A DNA stretch of 60,145 nucleotides from a bacterium (GTDB lineage Bacteria; Zhuqueibacterota; Zhuqueibacteria; Zhuqueibacterales; Zhuqueibacteraceae): the NCBI GenBank assembly GCA_023150945.1, contig JAKLJX010000032.1:1-60145 (forward strand), in the 5' to 3' direction. The notes under the pieces were generated by a model. The model searched no databases and was not told where the DNA came from. It saw only the letters and a list, made by a program, of their open reading frames with translations. Shown here piece after piece: positions 1 through 8,410 of the stretch. The position numbers and the translations under genes are program-made. Positions within the stretch are counted from its first letter, which is position 1, and the number at the start of each line of letters is the position of its first letter.

Positions 1-191
1 ACAGCAAAAGAACAATAAATCAAAATCACCCCAGTTCTCACAAATTTGGGTAACATTTAATTTTGAGGCAACGGGGGCGGCACGCCGCGCAGCTCGTACT
101 GCCTGCTGCGGCCGCGCTGAGTCTGTTCGGCCGACGCCGGTGAGCAAGCCGCTATTGCAAAAAAACAGCAGTTTTAAGCCTGAAAAAAAGA

Positions 192-220
192 TTGACTCCA
201 CCTTTGCTGATTTGTATATT
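192..220 (+). promoter_or_regulatory. sigma70-type promoter of the tRNA-Ser(UGA) gene
   Basis: A -35 element TTGACT (192-197) and a -10 element TATATT (215-220) are separated by 17 bases, the classical optimum. The predicted start, near 227, lies about 16 bases before the mature tRNA. The match is close to the E. coli consensus, so the housekeeping sigma factor appears to use ordinary -35/-10 signals. Positions 1-190 show no gene that I can support. Confidence 0.75.
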
Positions 221-242
221 GCCCCGCTAAATTTTTGAAGCC

Positions 243-327
243 GGAGGGCTAGACCTAATTGGTAAGGCGGCGGTCTTGAAAACCGTTGGGTTCATCACCC
301 TTGGGGGTTCGAGTCCCCCGCCCTCCG
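243..327 (+). tRNA. tRNA-Ser (anticodon UGA)
   Basis: The acceptor strand GGAGGGC (243-249) pairs with GCCCTCC (320-326), followed by discriminator G327. The anticodon loop CTTGAAA gives UGA. A long variable arm and a GGTTCGAGTCC T-arm fit the serine class II tRNA. No CCA is encoded. It is the first of four serine tRNAs within 3.2 kb. Confidence 0.93.
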
Positions 328-390
328 CATGCACGATCGGCAGTGGTTGCTTCCGGAGGTCGGCTGCCGCAGCTTCGCCCCGCGCAATCC

Positions 391-482
<92 letters not shown>

Positions 483-508
483 CGCATCACGAGAAACAGG
501 AAGCCAGC

Positions 509-1939
509 ATGGTGGTTGTGCGCTTTGCACCAAGTCCAACCGGTTATTTGCATATAGGCGGTGCGCGCACGGCGATTTTTAACTGGCTGTTTGCCCGCAA
601 GCATGGCGGCAAGTTCTTTCTCAGGATCGAAGACACGGATCAACAGCGCTCCGGCGAGGAGATGACGCAGGCGATCATTGACAGCCTGCAATGGCTGGGG
701 CTGGATTGGGATGCGAAACCGATCAAGCAGTCCGATCGCCTCGATCAGTACCGGCAAATCGCCCATGAACTTCTGGCCGCGGGCAAAGCCTACCGCAGTT
801 TCACCTCTGCGGCGGAGCTTGAGGTCGCACGCCAGCGCGCGGCCGAGGCGAAACGGGATTTCCGCTATCGGGAAGAATTCCCGCGCCTCGCGGCTGCGGA
901 AGAGGCGGCACGGCTGGAGCGAGGCGAACCCTTCGCGATCCGCCTGCCGATCCCCGAGGGCGTGACGGAATGGGAGGATCAGGTGCATGGCCGGGTAGCG
1001 TTCGACAACAGCCGCATCGAAGATTTCGTCCTCCTGCGCTCCGATGGCCAGCCGACTTATCACCTCGCAGTGGTGGTCGATGATCACGCCATGGGCATCA
1101 CGCACGTGCTGCGTGGTGATGATCACATCTCCAATACGCCCAAACAGATACTGCTGTATCGTGCCCTGGGTTGGGAAATGCCGGTGTTTGCGCACCTTCC
1201 GCTCATTCTCGGCCCGGACAAGACCAGATTGAGCAAGCGTCACGGCGCGACGGCGGTGGGCGAGTATGCGCGGAAAGGGTATCTGCCTGAGGCCCTTTTC
1301 AATTTCCTCGCGCTGCTGGGTTGGTCGCCCGGTGATGACCGGGAGATTCTCGGCCGGAAAGAGTTGATCGAACTGTTTGATTTGCGCGGCCTTTCCAAAA
1401 GCAACGCCGTGTTCGATGAGAAGAAGCTCGAGTGGATGAACGGCGAATACCTCGACCACGTCGACGCGGCACGGCTCGAGGAGATGGTCATTGCTGCGCT
1501 GCGCCAGGCACGAAGTGACCTTGACGAGAACCTGCTGCGTGATTCGACCTACGTTCACCGCGTGGTCACGCTGCTCAAGCCCAAGGTCAGAACGATTCCG
1601 GCGTTCGCCACCTTTGGTGCTTACTTTTTCGCGGCGCCGGTTGTTTTCGATGAGAGCGCCAGGGCAAAACACTGGCAGGGCGCAGGCACGGCAACGCAAC
1701 TTCGCCAGCTCGCAGCAGCCTTTGAACAACTGCCGGATTTTAGCGCAGCCGCAACCGAGGCCTGCTTGCGTTCCCTGGCTGATCAACTCGGGATCAAGGC
1801 GGCGAATCTGATTCACCCGGCACGGCTGGCACTGACCGGTTTCGGTGTAAGCCCCAGTTTTTTTGAAGTTGTGGAATTGCTGGGCAAACAGCGAGTCGTG
1901 CAGCGGCTCTACCAAGCCGTGACGCTGCTCGCAAGCTGA
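509..1939 (+). CDS. gltX: Glutamyl-tRNA synthetase
   Basis: The 476-residue cytoplasmic enzyme charges tRNA-Glu with glutamate, using ATP. It has the class I signatures: HIGG in the HIGH position (about residues 16-19, after the typical FAPSPTG), the EDTD segment near residue 42, and a KMSKS-type loop KTRLSKRHG near residue 240. Length is normal for bacterial GluRS. The ATG at 509 begins immediately before the conserved VRFAPSPTG start. The gene sits in a tRNA cluster, and tRNA-Gln(CUG) starts only five bases after its stop, followed by tRNA-Glu(CUC). If the enzyme is non-discriminating it would also charge tRNA-Gln; the sequence alone does not settle this. Confidence 0.96.
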   Translation: MVVVRFAPSPTGYLHIGGARTAIFNWLFARKHGGKFFLRIEDTDQQRSGEEMTQAIIDSLQWLGLDWDAKPIKQSDRLDQYRQIAHELLAAGKAYRSFTSAAELEVARQRAAEAKRDFRYREEFPRLAAAEEAARLERGEPFAIRLPIPEGVTEWEDQVHGRVAFDNSRIEDFVLLRSDGQPTYHLAVVVDDHAMGITHVLRGDDHISNTPKQILLYRALGWEMPVFAHLPLILGPDKTRLSKRHGATAVGEYARKGYLPEALFNFLALLGWSPGDDREILGRKELIELFDLRGLSKSNAVFDEKKLEWMNGEYLDHVDAARLEEMVIAALRQARSDLDENLLRDSTYVHRVVTLLKPKVRTIPAFATFGAYFFAAPVVFDESARAKHWQGAGTATQLRQLAAAFEQLPDFSAAATEACLRSLADQLGIKAANLIHPARLALTGFGVSPSFFEVVELLGKQRVVQRLYQAVTLLAS

Positions 1940-1944
1940 GGCAC

Positions 1945-2015
1945 TGGGGAGTCGTCCAACGGCAGGACATATGGCTCTGGACCATAGAATCGGGGTTCGA
2001 ATCCCTGCTCCCCAG
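1945..2015 (+). tRNA. tRNA-Gln (anticodon CUG)
   Basis: TGGGGAG (1945-1951) pairs with CTCCCCA (2008-2014), discriminator G2015. The anticodon loop CTCTGGA gives CUG. The first pair is U-A, as is common in bacterial tRNA-Gln. No CCA is encoded. It begins five bases after the gltX stop codon, so it may be cut from the gltX transcript. Confidence 0.92.
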
Positions 2016-2093
2016 CAACAGGCTGTCCCGACCGCTGGGAATTGATGGTCGGGCTTCGCGTTTGTGAAATGTTGTGAAATGTACTTGATTGAC

Positions 2094-2166
2094 GGCGCAT
2101 TCGTCTAGCGGTCTAGGACACCGGCCTCTCACGTCGGTAACACGGGTTCGAGTCCCGTATGCGCCA
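2094..2166 (+). tRNA. tRNA-Glu (anticodon CUC)
   Basis: GGCGCAT (2094-2100) pairs with ATGCGCC (2159-2165), discriminator A2166. The anticodon loop CTCTCAC gives CUC. A genomic CCA follows at 2167-2169. It is the cognate substrate of the nearby GluRS. Confidence 0.92.
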
Positions 2167-2185
2167 CCACGCCGCAAATTTGAAA

Positions 2186-2213
2186 TTGACTTTTGTGGAA
2201 ATTCTCATATATT
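2186..2213 (+). promoter_or_regulatory. sigma70-type promoter of the tRNA-Arg(ACG) gene
   Basis: TTGACT (2186-2191) and TATATT (2208-2213) are 16 bases apart. These are the same hexamers as in the promoter at 192-220. The tRNA begins 11 bases after the -10 element, so the 5' leader would be only a few bases long. Confidence 0.72.
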
Positions 2214-2223
2214 GCGGCTCCAT

Positions 2224-2297
2224 GCGCCCGTAGCTCAACTGGATAGAGCGCTTGGCTACGGACCAAGAGGCTGAGGGTTCAAGTCCTTCCGGGCGTA
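2224..2297 (+). tRNA. tRNA-Arg (anticodon ACG)
   Basis: GCGCCCG (2224-2230) pairs with CGGGCGT (2290-2296), with a G-U first pair and discriminator A2297. The anticodon loop CTACGGA gives ACG. A34 of this tRNA is the known target of TadA, whose gene follows 120 bases downstream. Its own promoter and terminator frame it as a single transcription unit. Confidence 0.93.
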
Positions 2298-2314
2298 CAA
2301 GATCGGCTCAACGG

Positions 2315-2347
2315 GAAGACAAGAAATCGTTCTTGTCTTCTTTGTTT
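2315..2347 (+). terminator. intrinsic terminator after tRNA-Arg
   Basis: An 11-bp perfect stem (GAAGACAAGAA, 2315-2325, with TTCTTGTCTTC, 2330-2340) has an ATCG tetraloop and is followed by TTTGTTT. It lies between tRNA-Arg and tadA, so tadA probably begins on the far side at 2417. Confidence 0.75.
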
Positions 2348-2416
2348 ATCGAGCACTCTGGGTGTTGCCAGGTGCACCGTCAAAGTGTCGTTCGCCATCT
2401 TTCGGCGTTGTTCGGC

Positions 2417-2938
2417 ATGTCCCTATCACTTGCCGCCGATGCAATAGAGGATGAAGCAGCCTTGACACACGACCATTGGATGCAGTTTGCCATCAAAGAA
2501 GCGGAGAAGGCGCTCGATAAGGGCGAGGTTCCCATCGGCGCCGTCATCGTTTTTGAGGACAAGATCATCGGTCGTGGCCACAATTTGACGGAGACCCTGC
2601 AGGACGCCACGGCGCACGCCGAGATGATCGCGATTACCGCGGCGGCCGCCAGCCAAGCCAGTTGGCGCCTCGATGGTGCCACGGTTTATACCACCGTCGA
2701 GCCGTGCCCGATGTGCTGCGGCGCCATTCTATTGTCGCGGATTGTGAAAGTCGTCTATGGTGCGGAAGACCCGCGTTTCGGCGGCTGCGGCTCGGTGCCC
2801 AAGGTCAACGTGATGTCAACCAATCCCTTTGGGCCGCCGGTGCAGTTGGTGCCTGCGATCAGACAGGCGGAATGCCAGGGCCTACTCAAGGCCTTTTTTC
2901 AGAAGTTGCGCGAGGATACCACGCCGGACGAGTTTTGA
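2417..2938 (+). CDS. tadA: tRNA-specific adenosine deaminase TadA
   Basis: The 173-residue zinc enzyme deaminates A34 to inosine in tRNA-Arg(ACG), so that it can read CGU, CGC and CGA. It has the deaminase zinc motifs TAHAEM (catalytic His-Ala-Glu) and EPCPMCCGA (the PCxxC pair of zinc cysteines). The frame is open further upstream, but that part lies inside tRNA-Arg and its terminator. ATG 2417 leaves a leader that aligns with the HEYWM-like start of known TadA proteins, seen here as HDHWM. An alternative ATG at 2480 would cut into that block. The substrate tRNA gene is next door upstream. Confidence 0.93.
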   Translation: MSLSLAADAIEDEAALTHDHWMQFAIKEAEKALDKGEVPIGAVIVFEDKIIGRGHNLTETLQDATAHAEMIAITAAAASQASWRLDGATVYTTVEPCPMCCGAILLSRIVKVVYGAEDPRFGGCGSVPKVNVMSTNPFGPPVQLVPAIRQAECQGLLKAFFQKLREDTTPDEF

Positions 2939-2975
2939 GGAGTGTGCCGGACGGTAGCGCGCGCGGTTGTTTGCT

Positions 2976-3048
2976 GGGGCAGTAGCTCAACTGGGAGAGC
3001 GCCACGTTCGCAACGTGGAGGTCGGCGGTTCGATCCCGCTCTGCTCCA
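2976..3048 (+). tRNA. tRNA-Ala (anticodon CGC)
   Basis: GGGGCAG (2976-2982) pairs with CTGCTCC (3041-3047) with one G-U pair, discriminator A3048. The anticodon loop TTCGCAA gives CGC. CCA is encoded at 3049-3051. It begins 37 bases after the tadA stop. Confidence 0.92.
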
Positions 3049-3109
3049 CCAGCAAGTGTGTTTGAAAAGCTCTGCGTTATCGACTTCTCGACATACGCTC
3101 ATCGACCAC

Positions 3110-3199
3110 GGAGAGGTGGCTGAGTGGTTGAAGGCGGCGGTCTCGAAAACCGTTATCGGCCCTAAAGGTCGATCGGGGGTTCGAATCCCCCCCTCTCCG
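3110..3199 (+). tRNA. tRNA-Ser (anticodon CGA)
   Basis: GGAGAGG (3110-3116) pairs with CCTCTCC (3192-3198), discriminator G3199. The anticodon loop CTCGAAA gives CGA. A long variable arm is present. No CCA is encoded. Confidence 0.93.
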
Positions 3200-3356
3200 C
3201 GACGAAAATTCCTCGCACGCGAATCCCATCACGCACAAATCCCCGCGCGCCATGCCAGTCTCCTTGCGAAAGGGGGGCAATCATGTCTGCCGGGCACCCT
3301 TCCGGGATTCAGAAAGGTATGTGCTATCGAGTTTCGTGCGAGCCCTATCGACCGCC

Positions 3357-3450
<94 letters not shown>

Positions 3451-3597
3451 CTTCCAATGTGCCTGCCAAAAATCCCTTGCCTTTCAAAGACTCAATGGTT
3501 ATTTTGCGCCACCTGAAAAAGCAATTGTCTGGCACGTCTTAATCGGTTGGTGACGCTTCTACATCCTACCAACGACAATCTTCACCACGCATGAAAT

Positions 3598-3698
3598 GGC
3601 CAAGGCCCGCGCAATCGGCGCGTGCCGAACCCCGCCAGGGCCGGAAGGCAGCAACGGTAAGCAATGCAAAGATGTGCCGCGGGGCACCTTGGCCTTTT
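3598..3698 (+). ncRNA. ffs: Signal recognition particle RNA, small bacterial type (4.5S)
   Basis: The conserved Ffh-binding hairpin core is plain: GCCGAACCCCGCCAGG (about 3623-3638), then GGAAGGCAGCAACGG (about 3643-3657). The ends pair through GGCCAAGG near 3598 and CCTTGGCC near 3687-3694, and a T run follows (3694-3699), which fits an intrinsic terminator. The length of about 100 bases is that of the small SRP RNA without an Alu domain. It lies just before dnaX, as is seen in several bacterial groups. Positions 3700-3899 hold no gene that I can support. Confidence 0.93.
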
Positions 3699-3899
3699 TA
3701 ATCGCAACGCAGCGCCCATCAACCGCGTGTCAGGGAGGAGGTCATGTCATCCCTCGAATGGTCCAAGCGAGCGCAGCCCAGAAGTCCAGTACCTGAAGGC
3801 ACGCCGGTTTCTCCCCCGCCTCCCGCCGGGCAGGAGGCGCTCGGCTTAACGACTCGCAAAACATGATCGACGACCAGCGCATCGTGGCTCGGAGTTCTC

Positions 3900-5801
3900 A
3901 TGTCATACCTTGTGCTCGCGCGCAAATGGCGGCCCAAACAGTTTGCCACCGTCGTCGCGCAGCAACACGTCACCCGCACGCTTGAAAACGCGATCACTCA
4001 GAACCGTGTCGCCTCCGCCTATCTGTTTACCGGCCCGCGCGGCGTGGGCAAGACCACCATGGCCAGACTGCTGGCCAAAGCGATGAATTGTGAGCACGGC
4101 CCCACCACCTCGCCCTGCGACCAATGCAGTAACTGCGAAGAAATCACCGCCGGTCGCAGCATGGATGTCATCGAAATCGATGGCGCCTCCAACCGCGGTA
4201 TCGATGAAGTCCGCAACATTCGCGATAATGCCCGCTTCGCGCCCGCCGGCAGCCGCAAGAAGATTTACATTATCGACGAAGTGCACATGCTCACCGAGCC
4301 GGCCTTCAACGCGCTGTTGAAAATCCTCGAAGAGCCGCCCTCGCATGTGCTGTTCATCTTCGCCACCACTGAAATCCACAAAGTCCCGGCCACCATCCTC
4401 TCCCGCTGCCAGCGCTTCGATTTTCGCCGTGTGCCAATCGGCGAAATCGCCGGCCAGCTCAAGATGATTTGCCAAAGCGAGGGGGTGCAAGCCGAGGAAG
4501 CGGCGCTGCATCTCATTGCCAAACGCGCCGAAGGCAGCATGCGTGACAGCCAGAGCCTGCTCGACCAGGTGATTTCCTATTGCGGTGACCGGGTCACCAA
4601 GGAAGACGTCTCCCGGCTGCTCGGTTTGATCGACCAGGATTTGTTTTTTGAATGCAGCGATGCGCTCGTCGCGCGTGATGCCCGCCGCGCGCTCGCGCTC
4701 AGCGAGAAGATTCACAATGCCGGCATTCATCTCGGTGAATTCTTCGAACGTCTGGCCGAGCATCTCAGCTTCATCCTCACCACCCGCGTCACCGCCGGCA
4801 CCAGCCATCTGGTGGGATTGGAGAACTACGCCGAGCGTTACAGCGCCGCGGCGCATGCCCTAAATGAACCCGAACTGATGCGCAGCATACAGCTCGTCAC
4901 TGAGGCGCAAGCGCGGCTGGCGCGCGCCGCCAATCCGCGCGTGCTGCTGGAAATGTGTCTGCTGCGCATGGTGCATGCCGGCGCAAGTGACAATGCCGGC
5001 GGCGGCTCCGCTCCGAAAACCACGCCGGGCGCCGCGGCCAAGCCGGCGTCACAGACAGCGGCAGAGGGCGTCACCGTGGTGGCGGCTGAGCCTGCCGCCG
5101 CCGAGCCTGTGACCGTGCCGCGCCTGGAAGGCATCGCTGTGATTCCGCAGATTAGCCCAAAACTCGCGGCCATGCCGGCGGCGGCGACACCGGCTGCCCC
5201 CACCCCGGCGGCCGGCGGCTTGTTCAACTCCGGACTGTTGGCGCGCGTGCAGGGCGTGCCGGTGGTGAAAGCGAAGGAACCGGTGCTGCCACTGGCGGCG
5301 CACATCGAGAACGAAGCGGCTGCGTTGCAGGCGATTCAACAGTCCTGGCCGCAAATCCTCGAGCGCGTCAAGGGTGAGAAGATCTCACTGGGATCGTTTT
5401 TGGAAATGGGCGCACCGACCGCACTGCACGAGGGCGCGCTGGAGTTGAGCTTCGGCAGCAACTGCAATGGCTTTCACCTCAACTCCGTGAACAATCAGAA
5501 GACGATCATTCAGAAAGTGGTGCAGGCCGAGACCGGTTACTCGGTGCGCATCATTTGCCGCAAGACGGAGAATGGTGCCGTGCCTCTTCCGGCGCCACCA
5601 CCGGCGGAAACAGCCGAGCCAGTCGCGCCGGCCGCGCCGGCCGGTGTCACCAGCGCTCCGGTGAGCAACGGCGCAGCGAAAATCGCAGTCAGTCCCGACA
5701 ATGCACAGAATCTGAAGATGTTATTCGAGCACTACCCGGTGGCCCAGAAGCTGGTTGAGGCGCTGGATGGCGAGTTGATCCGCTGCCAGCCCAAAAGGTG
5801 A
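3900..5801 (+). CDS. dnaX: DNA polymerase III subunits gamma and tau
   Basis: The 633-residue clamp-loader ATPase loads the sliding clamp at the replication fork. The N-terminal AAA+ domain shows Walker A GPRGVGKTT (about residues 45-53), a four-cysteine zinc module (CEHG...CDQC..C, about 64-79), Walker B IIDEVHML and the SRC sensor motif. Domain III follows, then a Pro/Ala-rich linker (about 360-470) and a C-terminal tau-like domain. Length matches E. coli tau. I saw no A6G-type slippery heptamer that would make a separate gamma form. It starts the classic dnaX-ybaB-recR set. Confidence 0.95.
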   Translation: MSYLVLARKWRPKQFATVVAQQHVTRTLENAITQNRVASAYLFTGPRGVGKTTMARLLAKAMNCEHGPTTSPCDQCSNCEEITAGRSMDVIEIDGASNRGIDEVRNIRDNARFAPAGSRKKIYIIDEVHMLTEPAFNALLKILEEPPSHVLFIFATTEIHKVPATILSRCQRFDFRRVPIGEIAGQLKMICQSEGVQAEEAALHLIAKRAEGSMRDSQSLLDQVISYCGDRVTKEDVSRLLGLIDQDLFFECSDALVARDARRALALSEKIHNAGIHLGEFFERLAEHLSFILTTRVTAGTSHLVGLENYAERYSAAAHALNEPELMRSIQLVTEAQARLARAANPRVLLEMCLLRMVHAGASDNAGGGSAPKTTPGAAAKPASQTAAEGVTVVAAEPAAAEPVTVPRLEGIAVIPQISPKLAAMPAAATPAAPTPAAGGLFNSGLLARVQGVPVVKAKEPVLPLAAHIENEAAALQAIQQSWPQILERVKGEKISLGSFLEMGAPTALHEGALELSFGSNCNGFHLNSVNNQKTIIQKVVQAETGYSVRIICRKTENGAVPLPAPPPAETAEPVAPAAPAGVTSAPVSNGAAKIAVSPDNAQNLKMLFEHYPVAQKLVEALDGELIRCQPKR

Positions 5802-5937
5802 AGGACTGACATTTCATCTGCATGGCCGAGGGAATTCTGCGTTCGCCGGGCGCGTCGCAATGCCGGCTTGAGCGAGCGCTCACCGTTGCTCTGGCAGAAG
5901 CTGGTCTGAATTCTTGAAAATACCAGGAGAGACAGTA

Positions 5938-6276
5938 ATGAGCCGTTCCAGCATGGGTGATTTGTTCAGAGGTACACAAGTGCTGCAAGAAAAAATCAGT
6001 CAAACGCATGAAAAGCTGGCCAGCCTGCAGGTGGAGGGCACAGCCGGCGGCGGCATGGTCACCGTGGTGATGAACGGCCGGCGGGAAGTGCTGCAGTTGA
6101 AAATCGAGAAGGAAGTGGTCAACCCTGACGATACAGAAATGCTCGAGGATCTCATTGTGGCTGCCTTGAATCAGGCGCTGGTCAAGGCGCAGGAAGTCGA
6201 GATGACGGAGATGAACAAAGTCACCGGCGGCATGCTCAGCCAGGTCATCGGCGGCTTGCAGATGCCGGGGCTGTGA
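5938..6276 (+). CDS. ybaB: Nucleoid-associated protein, YbaB/EbfC family
   Basis: A 112-residue DNA-binding protein of the YbaB/EbfC family. It has the typical N-terminal helix, the segment AGGGMVTVVMNGRREV, and the acidic stretch around DDTEMLEDLI. A TTG upstream (5914) is in frame, but AGGAGAG lies eight bases before ATG 5938, which fixes the start. The gene sits between dnaX and recR, with its stop one base before the recR start, so the two are almost certainly co-translated. Its precise role in bacteria is still described only as nucleoid binding. Confidence 0.92.
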   Translation: MSRSSMGDLFRGTQVLQEKISQTHEKLASLQVEGTAGGGMVTVVMNGRREVLQLKIEKEVVNPDDTEMLEDLIVAALNQALVKAQEVEMTEMNKVTGGMLSQVIGGLQMPGL

Positions 6277-6277
6277 G

Positions 6278-6883
6278 ATGCAATACCTCTCGCGCAGTGT
6301 CGAAACGGCAGTGCTCGAGCTGTCGAAGCTGCCGGGCATCGGGCGCAAGACTGCGCAACGGCTGGTCTTCTTTCTGCTCAAATCCCAGCGCGCGGACGTC
6401 GAGACGTTGGCGCAAGCGCTGCTGGCGTTGAAGGAGAGAGTGCTGCACTGTTCGCGCTGTTTCAATCTGACGGAATCAGATCCCTGCGTGATCTGCGCGA
6501 ACCCGGGCCGCGATCATACAGTGATCTGCGTGGTGGAGGAGGCCAACGACGTGCTGGCGCTGGAAAACACCGGCGAGCACCGCGGCTTGTATCACGTGCT
6601 GGGCGGCGCGCTTTCACCGCTGGACGGTATCGGCCCAGATGATTTGCGCATGCGTGAGCTGCTGCAGCGAATTCAGGCGGCGCAGCCAGCCGTGGCGGAA
6701 GTGATCCTCGCCACCAATCCCAACACCGAGGGCGAGGCCACGGCGATCTATTTGCTCAATTTGATCAAGCCGCTGGGCGTCAAGATCAGCCGTTTGGCGC
6801 GTGGCCTGCCGGTGGGCAGCGATCTGGAATTCACCGACGAAGTCACATTGTCCCGCGCCCTCACTGGCCGGGTACCGTGGTAG
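6278..6883 (+). CDS. recR: Recombination mediator RecR
   Basis: A 201-residue protein that works with RecF/RecO to load RecA on gapped DNA. It has the helix-hairpin-helix KLPGIGRKTAQRL (about residues 14-26), the C4 zinc finger with CSRC and CVIC (about 55-70), and the Toprim domain starting ICVVEEANDVLALE and ending with the LARGLPVGSDLEF block. Length is standard. It follows ybaB by a single base. Confidence 0.95.
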   Translation: MQYLSRSVETAVLELSKLPGIGRKTAQRLVFFLLKSQRADVETLAQALLALKERVLHCSRCFNLTESDPCVICANPGRDHTVICVVEEANDVLALENTGEHRGLYHVLGGALSPLDGIGPDDLRMRELLQRIQAAQPAVAEVILATNPNTEGEATAIYLLNLIKPLGVKISRLARGLPVGSDLEFTDEVTLSRALTGRVPW

Positions 6884-6946
6884 AGCAATGAAGTTCCCCG
6901 TTCTGCAAAACAGGCTGGGCTTTTCCATCAACTGTTGAGGCCAACC

Positions 6947-7570
6947 ATGACCGTCTCCAACGTCCTCACGATTACGCGCATGGTGCTGGCGCCCGTGGTC
7001 GTCGCGTTGCTGTTTCCGGCGGGCTTGGCGTATCGCTTCGCCTCTTTGGGTGTCTTTCTGATCGCGGTATTGACGGACTGGTATGACGGCTACCTCGCCC
7101 GCAAATCCGGCAACATGTCGGCGTGGGGCGCGTTTTGGGATCCGCTGGCAGACAAGATTCTCACCCTGTCGACCTTCTTCGCGTTCGCGCTCTATCAATA
7201 CGTCGCGATGTGGATGGTGGCTGCGATTGCGGCGCGCGACATTCTCATCACGCTGCTGCGCACTTATGCGCAGTACAAGAACAAGCCGGTGGTGACCAGC
7301 GTGTCCGCAAAATGGAAAACCGCCAGCCAGATGGCCGCCATTTACCTCATTATGCTTTACCTGATTGCAGAATCCTATTTCCTCGGCGCCAATCCTCCGA
7401 CCTGGTTGCAGTGGATCGAAACCTTCCACATCATTCCCGTGATGATGCACCTGGTCACGCTCATCACCGTCGTGACCGGCCTGCAATATCTCTACGAGAA
7501 CCGCCATCATCTGCGCAGCCTGGGCCACTTCTTCTTTCGCATTTTTGCAGCCCGCAACCTGGCCAAGTAA
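6947..7570 (+). CDS. pgsA: CDP-diacylglycerol--glycerol-3-phosphate 3-phosphatidyltransferase
   Basis: A 207-residue inner-membrane enzyme that makes phosphatidylglycerophosphate. The CDP-alcohol phosphotransferase signature is complete: DWYDGYLAR...G...D...D (about residues 45-72). Several hydrophobic segments flank it. ATG 6947 follows GAGG; a TTG four codons upstream is possible but less likely. The next gene, pgpA, starts one base after the stop and catalyses the next step, so the pair forms a phosphatidylglycerol pathway unit. Confidence 0.93.
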   Translation: MTVSNVLTITRMVLAPVVVALLFPAGLAYRFASLGVFLIAVLTDWYDGYLARKSGNMSAWGAFWDPLADKILTLSTFFAFALYQYVAMWMVAAIAARDILITLLRTYAQYKNKPVVTSVSAKWKTASQMAAIYLIMLYLIAESYFLGANPPTWLQWIETFHIIPVMMHLVTLITVVTGLQYLYENRHHLRSLGHFFFRIFAARNLAK

Positions 7571-7571
7571 G

Positions 7572-8051
7572 GTGCCTCCCCTTTCCCACACCCTGGCGCA
7601 TCTGATCGCAACCGTCGGTGGCCTTGGCCGTCTGCGCGTCGCACCGGGCACTGCCGGCAGCCTCGCCGCCGCCCTTGCATTTCTCTGCTTTCCGACTTAT
7701 CTTCCACCACTTTGGTTCACCGCCGCCGTCCTCACCCTGATGCTGATCGGGGTTTGGGCCGCTCAGCGCGTGGCCAGCGCCCGCCGGCAAACCGATCCCT
7801 CCGAAATTATCATCGATGAAGTGATCGGCATGGCGGTGACCCTGGCCTTCGTTCCACTCGACCCGCTCACCATTGCGATCGGTTTCGTGCTCTTTCGTGT
7901 ATTCGACATCGCCAAGCCTTTTCCGGTGCGGCAGGTGGAAAAACTCCACGGCGGCTGGGGCATTGTTTTGGATGATGTGGCGGCTGGAGTGTATGCGAAT
8001 GTGAGCCTGCGCGTGTTGGCCGCCGTCATCCCCGCAGGGATCTTGACCTGA
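7572..8051 (+). CDS. pgpA: Phosphatidylglycerophosphatase A
   Basis: A 159-residue membrane phosphatase that converts phosphatidylglycerophosphate to phosphatidylglycerol. It shows the family blocks VAPGTAGSLAA (N-terminal), IIIDEVIGM (central acidic motif) and LFRVFDIAKPFPVR...GWGIVLDD (C-terminal). The frame is open a little further into pgsA, but GTG 7572 lies immediately after the pgsA stop and gives the usual N terminus; translational coupling is likely. Confidence 0.92.
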   Translation: MPPLSHTLAHLIATVGGLGRLRVAPGTAGSLAAALAFLCFPTYLPPLWFTAAVLTLMLIGVWAAQRVASARRQTDPSEIIIDEVIGMAVTLAFVPLDPLTIAIGFVLFRVFDIAKPFPVRQVEKLHGGWGIVLDDVAAGVYANVSLRVLAAVIPAGILT

Positions 8052-8153
8052 AGCACGGCGGCGCGGCCGACGCTTACGCAAGATCACCGGCTGCACTGTA
8101 AATGATGCAATTGGGCATTTGGTGTCTGTCCACGATCGCAAATTTTTGAGAAA

Positions 8154-8252
8154 ATGTTCCTGCAACGGCTGAGCCGTTGCCGCCTCAAAACTCTCTGAGC
8201 TGTCACGGCACGCGAAGTTTTCGAAACCTCGGCTCAGCCGAGGTTGGAACAT
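8154..8252 (+). repeat. palindromic element, copy 1 of a tandem pair
   Basis: The 99-base unit begins ATGTTCC and ends GGAACAT, so its termini are inverted repeats. Next to each end is a hairpin: CAACGGCTGAGCCGTTG at the left and CCTCGGCTCAGCCGAGG at the right. A second diverged copy begins 22 bases further on. No protein frame was recognised. It resembles a small non-autonomous mobile or REP-like element. Confidence 0.7.
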
Positions 8253-8274
8253 CTTCGAACAGGCATTGATGGGA

Positions 8275-8370
8275 ATGTTCCTGCAACGCCTGAGCCGTTG
8301 CCTCAAAATCCTCGGAGGCGCCACGACACTCGGAGTTTTGGCAACCCCAGCTCAGCCGAGAGTGGAACAT
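8275..8370 (+). repeat. palindromic element, copy 2 of a tandem pair
   Basis: The 96-base unit has the same ATGTTCC/GGAACAT termini and the same order of blocks as the copy at 8154 (TGCAACGCCTGAGCCGTTGC, then CTCAGCCGAG near the right end), with scattered substitutions. The two fill the space between pgpA and cinA; the right end is 40 bases before the cinA start, so it may affect cinA expression. Confidence 0.7.
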
Positions 8371-8410
8371 TTGCGGAGGGATGCTCTTCCCATGTTAGCA
8401 AGGACTTTGA

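Noticed and set aside
4900-5300. Programmed frameshift in dnaX
   Set aside because: No A-rich slippery heptamer was seen in the linker region, so no support for a shortened gamma product.
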